From Ciona savignyi (lineage: Eukaryota > Chordata > Ascidiacea > Phlebobranchia > Cionidae): DNA of 64,000 bases. Position 1 is the first letter of the stretch. Each line of letters opens with the position of its first letter. This document shows, in pieces, positions 51,401 to 60,878 of this stretch. Location: contig CH003106.1 of the NCBI GenBank assembly GCA_000149265.1, forward strand, positions 459,328 to 523,327. Reading direction: 5' to 3'. The translations under genes and the position numbers were made by a program. Under the pieces are notes generated by a model. That model worked only from the letters and a program-made list of their open reading frames with translations, did not search any database and had not been told where the DNA came from.

Positions 51401-53846
51401 TATTGGATTACCGGTATATGAATAATATAGATATTACCATGATCGCTGTTTGTTTTAAGGGAATTCGGCTTATTAAAGAAAAAAGTGGATTATGGTTTTC
51501 AGGGACCCCAGTTGTCTGAGATAGCTTAATATATAACAATGGATTTCACTTTTAAAGGCAGAATTTTTAATTTAATCAAGTTCAGATCATCAGGGACTTT
51601 CATTTTTAACAGGTTTTAACACAAAATACTGACATTTTTTTACATTTTTCAGCAATTAGAAGAATGTTTGGTTGAATTTGCTCAACCATGGAAGCTGAAC
51701 CCAGGAGATGGGGCGTTCTATGGACCCAAGATCGATATTCAGGTTTGTCTAGTGTGACATTTCCTATTTAATATTTTATTTCTATGTTTATTTATTGCAC
51801 ATATAAGCTCGATATCTTGACTTAAATATGTTTACTTGCACATATATGCTCAATATCTTGCCTTAAATCTTTAAAAAATTTTATTCCTGAATGCAAAGCT
51901 AATTAAAATCTTATTTTTTTTACTTATAGTATGGGCCACTGGTATGCCGTAATATGCAACCTTTATTTAAACCTAATTATACCTATTTAACTTTCTATTT
52001 ATACTTTACAACCAATCAACATGAAATAGATCATGGACGCGTTGAAACGACCTCATCAATGTGCAACAATTCAACTTGATTTTCAACTGCCAATTCGATT
52101 CAACCTTAATTATGTGACGTAAGTTGATTGAATTGTTGATTTGTAATTTTTTTAGTACAAGTGTTTTTCTCTGTCGTAGTTTGTTGTTCATAAAGAAATA
52201 TTTAGCATGCCTGGTTGGTTTTTTATTGGCCCTATATAAAAACCACGCAAAGAAATAGCATGGGAGGTAAACTTGTGTCCTAAGTGATAATTGTATAGAT
52301 CTGACTTGGTTCTTACTTTATTATTTCCATATAAATTTCCTTGGTCATGTTATGCCAGTCTACTGTGTAATGTCGTATCGTTCTTCCTCTGTGGCTCCTC
52401 GTGGCGGGCCTCCTCTTTAAAAAAGTATCAAAATCCTTGCAAGCACCTGGTTTCGATCCCATCACCTTTTCCACTGGCACCCTACCAATAAGCTAACTGG
52501 CTTAACAATAAACTCGCCCATACACAAAACACGACAGTGGTGAAGGAGATGAGAAGAAACGTCCCGTCATCATCCATCGAGCGATCCTTGGGTCAATGGA
52601 ACGGATGATCGCAGTGCTTACAGAGAACTATGGTGGGAAGTGGCCACTATGGCTCTCCCCTAGACAGGTTTGTTTTTCTCCTATTTTTTTGTACTTTCTT
52701 CCAATTGTTTAAAAGTCTAAATCAGTGTTTCTTATTTACTGTTAAACTATAAAAAAAATACTTTATGTACCGAAAATGTAATTTTTTTAAAAAAAACTAC
52801 TGGGTTTTTAAAGAGCACTTTAAACTACGGTATTTTGTGAATTGAATGATAACACAACGAAGCAAAAGGCTAAGTTATCATCAACCATATGTACAAAGAA
52901 ATATAAAGTTTTTGGGAAGCAGAGAAAAATATTTAACAATTTCGTATGTTTGTCTCATGAAAACTAAAGTCAACAAATGGTTAAACATTTAGAAACCATG
53001 TGCTTTAAATTGGGGACCACTAAATTCCACTACTTCAAAACATTTTTGATTTCTTTGAGAGAGCGGTCAATTCCACCACTTATTTTTGTTTTCATTTTTC
53101 TATTCAGGTTATGATCCTAGCAGTATCTTCAAAGTTCGACGATTATGCTGAGTCAGTTCGGCTACAAATGCACGAGGCTGGTCTGCAGGTCGACCTGGAG
53201 AAAGACCCTGGTCTCACTTTGAACAAGAAGATCCGCACAGCGGCAGTTGGAGCAATACAACTTCATCCTCGTTGTTGGGGAGAAAGAGGAGATGAACGGG
53301 ACAGTAAACATCCGCACACGGGATAATAAAGTAAGATTTTATTATAGGACACTCCTTTGCCTGAGGTAGAAGATTTTATTATGGGATACTTCCGAGTTGG
53401 AGCTGGAAAAATTAAGGGAATAACAGAATTTATTTTTAACTTTTCTGCAAATATTAACTCTTGCAAAAAATACCAAAGTATAATAAAGATCGTCCTTTAT
53501 GGGATTGTCCTTTTGAATTGTATTTAGCTACTTGTGTTTTAAAATTCCGGAAATGAAAGTCATTTTGCCTTAATTGTGAGCACTTAATTTTAAATTTGTA
53601 TCATCGAAATTAATTCTAAATTATTGCAAATCTATTTTTTTTCTTGTAAAGAACCTACGAAGTAAAATTCCTTCATGGTTTATTTTTGTAAAAAGATAAT
53701 TTAAAATTATCCAGGTGCATGGGGAGCTTAAAGTGGACGCAGTCATTTCCCGACTTCTGCATTTGGTCGAAGTAAAACACAAGAACGCAGAGGACCAGTT
53801 TATCGAAAGCGAATCTTCCGTAGCTAACGAGCAGGCACAGTCATAA
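39418..53846 (+). CDS. TARS1: cytosolic threonyl-tRNA synthetase with an N-terminal GST-C/eEF1B-like domain
   Basis: Exons 39418-39651, 40279-40375, 40924-41043, 41427-41535, 46618-46738, 47090-47214, 47413-47548, 47937-48065, 48410-48517, 49029-49166, 49582-49748, 50373-50544, [exon 13 lost in the gap; its end at 51144-51173], 51653-51742, 52030-52118, 52538-52667, 53108-53330 and 53715-53846. It charges tRNA-Thr. Domains in order: an 78-residue GST-C-like exon, a Lys-rich linker, NPWPAYI, TGS ([14 protein letters not shown]), the editing domain (HSTAH; DLCRGPH), the class II core with motif 2 ([14 protein letters not shown] ... [12 protein letters not shown]) and zinc ligands in MNCPGH, DAH and IIH, and the anticodon-binding domain. 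Odd points: the GC donor of intron 9, a SINE-derived acceptor at exon 11, one extra base near 53242-53243 in exon 17, and a gene nested in intron 4. AATAAA at 54012. Confidence 0.95.
39955..40195. repeat. degenerate tandem repeat in TARS1 intron 1
   Basis: Irregular repeats of an actaatactaaaaacattaa unit, about ten recognisable copies with drift. A short reverse SINE-head trace precedes it at 39855-39905. Confidence 0.6.
41802..46037 (-). CDS. nested single-pass membrane protein with a tyrosine-motif tail (LAT/LAX/PAG-like architecture)
   Basis: Nine exons, 46037-45995, 45899-45855, 45648-45531, 45157-45118, 44980-44824, 44500-44408, 43951-43857, 43545-43404 and 43126-41802, join in perfect phase to 685 residues, all inside TARS1 intron 4 on the opposite strand. 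Residues 1-29 lack a clear signal peptide. A hydrophobic segment (about 30-47, [17 protein letters not shown]) is followed by basic YARRRAKK, suggesting a short outside part and a long cytosolic tail. The tail is acidic and holds many tyrosine motifs: YSQI, YESI, YVPM (PI3K-type YxxM), YIQI, YERL, NYIYAA and three copies of DYSYAL (YxxL). I recognise no orthologue. The architecture resembles transmembrane signalling adaptors, but YxxL/I could equally be endocytic sorting signals. No CxxC palmitoylation site follows the membrane segment. Confidence 0.82.
44283..44373 (+). repeat. SINE tail fragment
   Basis: gcctgtgtgataacaccatt ... gattaacaagagtatcctat followed by a second agagtatcctatcc: the end of a forward SINE with a duplicated tail, within intron 6 of the nested gene. 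Confidence 0.6.
46155..46333. mobile_element. MITE-like element, family A copy
   Basis: Left end aaaaggagggaaggatggaa-actgctcac and right end gtgagcattttccttatttc-cccctttc are inverted repeats over about 25 bp. The interior is a ccccaaaactaat ... taaccccaaccctt stretch. It lies between the nested gene's 5' end and TARS1 exon 5. Confidence 0.7.
48232..48330 (-). repeat. copy of the ggtcccggtggctacc family
   Basis: Reverse complement of the 15137-15232 repeat (tggagtaatgggccttctat ... gatggctactgtggacgcgc), in TARS1 intron 8. Confidence 0.55.
49245..49581 (+). repeat. SINE whose tail forms the exon 11 acceptor of TARS1
   Basis: Forward SINE: cattgccttttagccaaagg-gttgcag, gtaagtcggttgtgtctttg, gatgattgcctgtgtg, ttttcccattcacaagtata, then gaatatcctatcctttag, which ends exactly at the exon 11 border (49582). 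Confidence 0.85.
50165..50340. mobile_element. MITE-like element, family A copy
   Basis: The interior cccctaaacactaatcttga-tcccaaaactaacccc and the C-rich right end match the family at 46155-46333; the left end is decayed. It lies just upstream of TARS1 exon 12. Confidence 0.5.
50875..51143. other. assembly gap (269 N) removing most of TARS1 exon 13
   Basis: 269 N. The sequence resumes inside coding DNA ([10 protein letters not shown], then a gttagt donor), so about 30 codons expected from the family, between IKD and DIE, are missing from this assembly. Confidence 0.97.
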
Positions 53847-53943
53847 TAACAAAGCATTTAAAGGATTAAAAATGCTGCTTCTTAGGCATTGTAGCGTCCA
53901 ATACAGGAAGTTTATTTGTAAATACTAACAGTAGTGGTGTTTT

Positions 53944-54475
53944 CATGTTTATTAGATTGCAGTAAACCCTACCTGTGGTGATATCATATTTAAAAAAAAC
54001 TCATTTTCGCAAATAAACTATTCAAACCAATAGAATACCACCCGTGTTCATCTAATGTGTAACCACCCGTGTTCATCTAATGTGTCTAATTCTGATGGTA
54101 TCCTCTTAAATAAACTTTTCAAACCAACCGGATTGTTTGATAGCAGTTAATCCAAATTGAGTGGCATCATAACGATTGAACCAACTAAATACCACCCATG
54201 TTCATGTTTATTAGAGTACAGTTCGTCCAATTGTGTTGTTTTGCTCCAAGAAATTTTGCAAATATATATACCATCCCCCAAATACCCCCCCTATCTGACC
54301 CAAGTCATTCGTATTATTAGGCATTTTCGCAAACAATTCAACTAAATACAACCAAAGTTCAGGTTTATTAAGTCGCAGTTAAACAAACTACCAGATGTGT
54401 TGATGTTTACGTGATTGTGGTTGTGTCATCCTAAACTTTTCAAACCAACTGAATATGCGGAGTATGTTCATTTAT
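53944..54475. repeat. diverged tandem repeat downstream of TARS1
   Basis: Four irregular units of about 100-150 bp share gttcatgtttattag ... gcagtta ... aaactattcaaaccaa ... taccacccgtgtt. It covers the TARS1 3' flank and overlaps the 3' end of the minus-strand gene at 54440-55977. A minus-strand AATAAA (54364-54369) inside it could serve that gene. Confidence 0.65.
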
Positions 54476-55977
54476 AAGGCGTGTAGAAGGGGTTGGTCTC
54501 TCTTCCGGTGCCTTATGGGATAACAATTGTTTTCGCTCTTCTTTCGGTAATGATCTGCTGAGGCCAAAACCGTCAATTTTGTTCCACTCTGACCACTTTT
54601 CGGCAGGCCGAGGCCAAAAGTCGGGGTAACGCTTGGGAATGGAGGCTTCTACCATCGCGCTGTAGACACGGTTTGTTGCTGGCTTGTACTCTGTCCATCT
54701 AAAATTTTGAACTAATTAGTCTTGTGTTATACAAGAAAGTTAAATATTGTAATCAATAAGAAGACTTAAAGACGGATAAATATTTAATTTAAAGATTTGT
54801 GTTTTTTTCTAAAAATAATTTTTATTTTGTGTGAGTATTTCCTAAGTAAAGATTTAAGTTTTAAGTTATTATGTTTTAATAAGTAATTAAAAAACAATAA
54901 TATACAGAAAGATTAAAAATAATTATTTAGGCTATTTTTAGCTAGTCGATTGTGTCCTTGGGCAAGGCACTTAACAGCCATTACTTTATACCAGTTGATT
55001 GTTGTTGTTGGAACATTTGAATCATACATAACACACTGCAAAATCTCTGGTAACCCAACGGTGGGCGCAAGCTGATCTATCGATTTGTTAACCCCTTAGT
55101 TTCCCATTCATGGAGTAAACATAAATATCCCATCATTTTTTCAATTTAAATAATAATTAGAATTTTTATCTATAAATAAATGATCCTGGAGCTTTTTCAC
55201 AGTCCACACCTTTCCGTAACTTTTAAATGGTTCCATCTGTCCTTCATATAAACATGAGGCAACATGTCAATTCGGTATTCTTGTTCTCCATGTGCCAGTC
55301 CAGCTTTTTATTCACGCTGACCAGCGGTGCACCCTTGGAACTTTGTCTGTATTTCGTTTTAAGCACTCTGTAAATACGATGATAATAAAGTTCATAAGGT
55401 TTTAATTGATTTTATAAATACTGTATATTTTGTTAAAGTTAATAAACAAATAAAACAATGATTAAAAATGAGATGGGAATAATGTATTGATGGGAATATA
55501 TATGTAAGTTTGCGCTTAATATAGTGAAAAATAAAATGGATAAAACTACATTAATAATACTCTGTATAATATGGCTTGTGGTACATTGTTTTTAATACAT
55601 TTAATAAACTATGGTAAACTAAACGGAGGGAAACTGCACACAAAACTAAAGATTAGAGATTTAGAAAAAATGCTAGTTTTGGGTTTAAGATTGGTGCTTT
55701 TCAAAATTTTAGGGTGCCATTTTCCTTCTTTTAGTTTGTCTATTAGTAGCATAGTTTTATATGGAAAAAGTAAAAAGAATTGGATTTACTTTTCCTGCTG
55801 TTTGTTTAAATACGACCGACTAAGCCACATTTCATTTTCGCATTCTTGTCTTAACGCTTTGACAAAAGTTTCCCTTTCTTTTGATGAAATCAAATGAGGA
55901 ATTTGATGTTTTCCCCTGGTGAGGTTTCCTCGGGCTTTGCCATAAAACTTTTGTTGCAAAGTTGCTGTGAGCCGCAT
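54440..55977 (-). CDS. unrecognised three-exon gene, about 201 residues
   Basis: Exons 55977-55790, 55367-55210 and 54698-54440 have good GT-AG borders, and both junctions are phase 2. The predicted protein is basic, begins MRLTATLQQKFYGKA, and contains tryptophan- and proline-rich conserved-looking blocks (MLPHVYMKDRWNHL; YPDFWPRPAEKWSEW). No signal peptide or membrane segment is visible. Exon 2 changes frame at a run of five T (55305-55309, plus strand): the exon is one base short of the length its phases demand, and the two open halves lie in different frames, so one base is probably missing. I do not recognise the family. Coding status rests on splice phase and composition. It is convergent with TARS1. 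Confidence 0.7.
54945..55135 (+). repeat. SINE fragment in intron 2 of the unrecognised gene
   Basis: agtcgattgtgtccttgggc-aaggcacttaaca, acacactgcaaaatctctgg, taacccaacggtgggcgcaa, then taaacataaatatccc. Forward and lacking the head; antisense to the gene. Confidence 0.65.
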
Positions 55978-57016
55978 GGCTGCAAGGTGTTGTGAAAGGC
56001 GACTGCTTTATTTTTAAAATCAGACCCACCTAAAAGAGATTTTCAGTTATTTTTCGTTCACTATATAGTGTAGGGCTTGTACATTATATAGTTTATATTT
56101 TCCATGAAAAAACATACAAAAGGACCTGTATGGAAAGTAGTTTTTGCCGAGATCTCGAGTGTGCACCCGCCAAATATTTAGGTGTGCATTGTGCAAACGT
56201 CCAAAAGTGCACACTTCAAGTGTGCACACAATCTTCTTTTTATTACTGTTTTACCAAAATCTTAAAAAAGCATATTATTCTATCCTAAATCTATCGTGTT
56301 TGTCAGCTAACATATCTTTCTACATAATATAGGGTAAACTAAATAACAAAAAATGTACTGACAGTAAATTACCCGAGGTCTAGAGGTAGGTTTACAGGTT
56401 TGTTGGAAATTATACGATGTTTATGTTCGCCAGCGTGTAAAATTACCCAAGTGTGCAAAGACGCGGGCTAAAAAAAAACTCGAGTGTGCAGCTGCCGTAT
56501 TGTAAATCGACAGTCATTAAAACAGGTATATTTTCAAATCATTTAGAATAGGCATAGCCAGGGAAAAAAAGGAAAAATGTTTAAATTGAAATTATTACAT
56601 AATGAGCCTAAAAAAAGTGTGCGGTAAAGAGACACGTGCAAAAAAGGAGTCGGCTTTAGTAGACGCTTAACTACACTAAACTGGTTACGGGCTTACGGCA
56701 TTGCAGCACAGTCAATTAGGATAACTATAAATCAACGTTTGAACGCACACAATTGGTAGTAAAATCACTTCCGCAGTACTACCATTTTTAAATTTTTCAT
56801 TTTCTAAAAATATAATTTACGGTAGATCACTTATGGGAGAACCCCTAAGGTTTTTCACATTGTTTGATGATGTTTTCGGGTGACTAAAAATCCAACAAGT
56901 ATTTTGTAACATCACGATTATCATTAAGTTCTGAATCATTCCGCATAACTATGTTCTCTTAGGTGTCCTTTGAAGCCAATGTCACTCATTGCATGGCTTG
57001 CCATGCCACGCAGGTA

Positions 57017-57761
57017 CAGTGGAACCCCGCTTGGCGACCACCTTCTTTAACAAAACCACCTCATTATCAGGACCACTTTAGTGCGGTCCCAAATAATTTA
57101 CTATGGCAATGCATTGCATTCTGTTTCAATAACGCAACCACCCCGGTTACCAGACCAGGACCGCCATATTTTAGTCCAAAACTTCAAATTTAACTCCGCT
57201 AAGATTAAATGAGCGTGTACACACACAAAGAAAATTATGGCAAACAGAACTGGATCTTATAACATAAACTTCAGTACTAACAGTTGTTTAAATTCATTAT
57301 GCAGTGTCTGATATAAATAATAAATGGCATTTAGTACAAATTTAGTAAAATAGCAGACATTTTGGCTGCATATGACGGCAACTTGCTCCAAAGCAAATTT
57401 CGCTAACACCTCCACCCCGCTAACGCGACCGCTTGATGACGGTCCCGTAGGTGGTCAGTTAACCACATTTTTTCGTGTGTGTACGCCCTTATTTAATCTT
57501 TTTGTTTTAATCATAAAAGAAATTTAACCTTATTATTTGGGTGACAAAGGCAAAATATTTAGAACTTGTGGTCACTTAAGCGAAGTCAAATTTGACGTTT
57601 TGGACCAAATATATGGCGGTCCTGGTCTGGAAACCGGGGTGGTCGCGTTATTGAAACAGAGTGCAATGCATTAGTATGGTAAATTTTTGGGACCGTACTG
57701 AAGTGCTCCTGATAAAGAGGTGGTCGTGTTATCGAGGTGGTTGCCAAGCGGGGTTTCACTG
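57017..57761. mobile_element. pogo/Tigger-like non-autonomous element with about 190-bp terminal inverted repeats
   Basis: It begins CAGTGGAACCCCGCTTGGCG and ends with the reverse complement of that sequence (one change), bounded by TA on both sides (57015-57016, 57762-57763), the target duplication of Tc1/mariner-type elements. About 190 bp of each end pair with each other (for example the tatggcggtcctggtctgg block). The interior has no coding capacity. Confidence 0.88.
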
Positions 57762-57895
57762 TATATTTCCATCTGTAAATAATACCTGTCTTCAATGCAT
57801 GTATCTAATATAACCATCACACCCGCAAACGCGGATATTAATAAGAGAATTCTCTTATCTTTGGCTTAAGCCAAAAACGAAATCTCTCCAGTTAA

Positions 57896-58203
57896 GGCCC
57901 GATGGTCTAGCGGTTAAGTGCGTCGCCTTTCAATCGAAAGGTTGCAGGTGCGAAACTGGTCGCTAGCTAGTCGGTTGTGTCCTTGGGCAAGGCACTTTAC
58001 GGACATTGCCTGAACCCAGCGGATTAATGGGTTCTACCAAATTGAAGGAACGTGTCTATCACATACAACACACTGCAATAGCTCCGGTAACCCGACGATG
58101 GGCGCGAGGTGATCTGACGATTGCCCGTGTGATAACCCCTGGGGTTTTCCCATTCACGGGGATAAACATGAATATCCTATCCTATCCTATCCTATCCTAT
58201 CCT
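57896..58203 (+). repeat. tRNA-derived SINE, reference-quality copy
   Basis: The most intact copy in the window: tRNA-like head (gatggtctagcggttaagtg ... cctttcaatcgaaaggttgc), body (cttgggcaaggcactttacg; gggttctaccaaattgaagg; acaacacactgcaatagctc; gattgcccgtgtgataaccc) and a tail of about five TATCC units. Other copies are best described against it. Confidence 0.93.
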
Positions 58204-58954
58204 TAAGTTACCAACCCATGATGGGCACGTCACAAAAACAATTTAGGGCCAAGTTATTTAGACTTTGCTCAACAAAGGAAAACCTCTTTAGTAGCCCAAT
58301 TGTGACTTATTGTACTAATGATATTCCTTCTCACTGTGACTCCTTACACAGACAGTTAAGAATGCCTGTCGGTAAACGTTCAGATATTTAAATCCTCGAT
58401 TCGAAAGTACAGTACAATTCGAAAGTACAAGGAAATACAGACAAAGTTCCATTCGACTTATTATTTCGTAACAGTTTATTGTACATTTTGTTTGTATTAC
58501 GATCACATTTCAAGAAAAGGCGAACCGCAATTCATCTTCTTTTACGTTCTCAAGATCGAAATCTGAAATTGGATTTTGAGTACTTTAGTAAATGTCCAAA
58601 CAAAAAACTCTAAACAAAGCACCCGTTGCTCACCTTGCTCTGGTTAATGGTGAAAAAATAAAAAAAAGAATAAAAAGGACAAAAAGAATAATTATGTTGT
58701 CGTATGACACCAATCAGGTATATATTGTTAAACACCAAAAAGCAAGCAAAAATGATTTAAATATTTTTTTACCTTAACCACGGACTGTGGAGTATCTTAT
58801 TGGGCATACCTTACTCAACAACTTCAGCTAGAAATCCGCATTTCGTAGCTCAAAGTCTTAATTATTACTGCAATTATTTTTTTTTCATTTTTAATAGCGC
58901 TTTGGTTTTTCACTGGGTTAAAGCAATAGCACAGCGGCGCAAACAAATAGGGGG

Positions 58955-59115
58955 CAACACCAAAAGGAGGGTAAGTAGGAAGGATGGAAACTAATTTTAC
59001 CACGACCTGGACACTAAATCGAAACCCCGAGAATCCCTAACCTTAATTCCAGCCCTACCACTAATCTTAACATTCTTATCTTTATTTTAGTGTGTTGTTT
59101 TTATTTTTCCGAACT
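58955..59115. mobile_element. MITE-like element, family A copy
   Basis: aaaaggagggtaagtaggaa-ggatggaaact at the left; interior ccctaaccttaattccagcc; right end decayed. Just downstream of the peptide exon. Confidence 0.5.
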
Positions 59116-59146
59116 AATATCAACTGGCGTTAGATAGCTCAACGAA

Positions 59147-59287
59147 TTACGTACCACTAAGATTTTCTATAGTCCCAAGAGGTTTCTGTTGACTGCGACG
59201 GCGACGGCGACGGCGAGCAGCATCCACACTCTCACTCGCAATCATCAACAAACCGAACAAAACGATCAGGAGCAATACCTTGTTCAT
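59147..59287 (-). CDS. possible short secreted peptide with an Arg run
   Basis: From the ATG at 59287 the minus strand encodes a good signal-peptide-like start (MNKVLLLIVLFGLLMIAS) followed by VDAA and seven consecutive arginines, then SQQKPLG; unspliced it ends after 46 residues. A cgcag acceptor lies directly against the ATG, so the mRNA would have essentially no untranslated leader after that junction. A donor (AGTG|gtacgt, exon end 59155) allows splicing to a possible second exon at 58867-58824, in phase, ending ISS-stop. No homologue is recognised. The Arg run comes from a cgacgg trinucleotide-type repeat, so this could be a chance frame. Confidence 0.4.
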   Translation of the reverse strand: MNKVLLLIVLFGLLMIASESVDAARRRRRRRSQQKPLGTIENLSGT

Positions 59288-60878
59288 CTGCGAATAAAAG
59301 GTTAAATGCAACGACCAAACCACTATTACCTTTGAACTTACCTTCTTTTCGTACTTTTGAAATGTGAATAAATTTAAAAAAACTTGTATTTATACCAGAA
59401 CTCTCTATTGTTACGCCACAAAACAATGCTTCGATGTGCTATTTAATCGCGCCGGAGTTTGTACCCAGGATATTCGCTGCTGGGATCATTTCGCATGTTA
59501 GAGTCCAATGATCGGGATGAATTCCAAATTCTTTCTAAACGCAATCTATTTTCAATAGTGTATATAGAAGAAAATAAACCGATAAAGGAAATTATTAGTT
59601 AAAACAATAGTCATGAGCACTTTGCCCCGTAAGCTTCTGTTAGAAAAGAATTTTCTTGCGTATACTCGTTTGCTGCAAATTTAGTACATTTTTATGGAAT
59701 GCAATTTCATGGTGGGAATTTTGTACAATGAGTAATCGTCAATTTTGATCGCAATCTCGCCATCTAGAAATACTTCATATAGTTTTATTGATTTATTAAA
59801 ACAAGAGCAAGGCCGATTAAATTTCTATACTTGCCATGTCGTAGTTGGCTTGTTGGGCTTACGTCGCCCTTTTCCAGCCGAAAGAATTACTCGTTTAAAA
59901 CTTGTCGAAAGCTAGTTGCTTGTTTCCTCATGCACCGTACCAATATGGCATCTTACGATTGCGCGGTCTGATAACGCTCCTTGCGTGTTTTATCGACGGG
60001 GTGAATGTAAATAATAAAATGACGAAATCGAACAAAACATGTGTCCCTTTTTTTAAATGGAACCTAACTGAATAGTCCAATAGAAATAGCATAAAATAAC
60101 GTATTAAAATCTGTGAAGCGTTACGGGGTAGCCAATAGGAAAAGATCCATTGTCAGGTACCACAGCTGACTTTTGGCAACACAACAACAACAAGAGAATT
60201 GTAGCATGGGATTTCTAGTAATGGTAAACATTTGTGGTTGTTATTGTGCGATCGGTTGTCCCAGGAGAACTGAATTGTAATATCCTTTTATATATATAAA
60301 AGTAAATGTGAAAATCTAGTTATTTCAATAGCCAGTAAGCAGGTTTGGTTAGCTACGGAGGATGGGAATAGATATATATTTTGATATTAGTAATAGTGGC
60401 TTATACTAAATGGCTGAAATAGGAAACAACGGAAATCAATAGAAGGTAACTTAACAATTATATGTAAAATATAAAATTACTTCAGGGGAGTTAGTTATTA
60501 GAAACAATAAAATAGTGGAAACTGCGTTCATACAATTTAAATGCATTCATACAATTTAAACCTCCGAAAGGATTAGGGATTAGTATAATTTCCGTAGTTA
60601 CATATTTTGTGCAACAACAAAAGAAAGGAAGGAGAAGAAGGAAAACTTCCCACTAAAACCATAAAACTAACTAAACCCTGTCCAAAAGACTAATCTTAAC
60701 CCCAGAACTAACGCTAACTTTTACCACTGCCCTTACACTAACCACAATGCCATAATTCATTTTAACTTGCAGTTTCTTTTCAATTTTTCTTACTTTGGGT
60801 TTTATTCCATTTCCGTACTTCAGAACTACCAGAAAAAGTATCCGTTCAATATTTCAGATCTAGTAATTCGTTGTAACC
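59288..60878. other. intergenic region upstream of ATG13
   Basis: No gene seen. A heavily diverged forward SINE lies at about 59855-60020 (ccagccgaaagaattactcg ... cttacgattgcgcggtctga-taacgc) and a family A MITE at 60620-60815. An acceptor-like aatatttcag ends at 60857, 21 bases before the ATG13 start codon. Confidence 0.45.
60620..60815. mobile_element. MITE-like element, family A copy
   Basis: aaaggaaggagaagaaggaa-aacttcccac at the left; interior ctaatcttaaccccagaact; right end agtttcttttcaatttttct. Confidence 0.5.

Larger units (their letters stand above)
55978..59146. other. intergenic spacer, largely transposon-derived
   Basis: No gene is recognised apart from a possible second exon of the peptide gene (58824-58867). 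It contains the pogo-like element (57017-57761), a full SINE (57896-58203) and a family A MITE (58955-59115). At 56140-56500 there are repeated gtgcacac/agtgtgcac words of unclear meaning. Confidence 0.5.

Noticed and set aside
58592-58777. 61-codon Lys-rich plus-strand frame
   Set aside because: It is biased AT-rich sequence without splice support or recognisable motifs.
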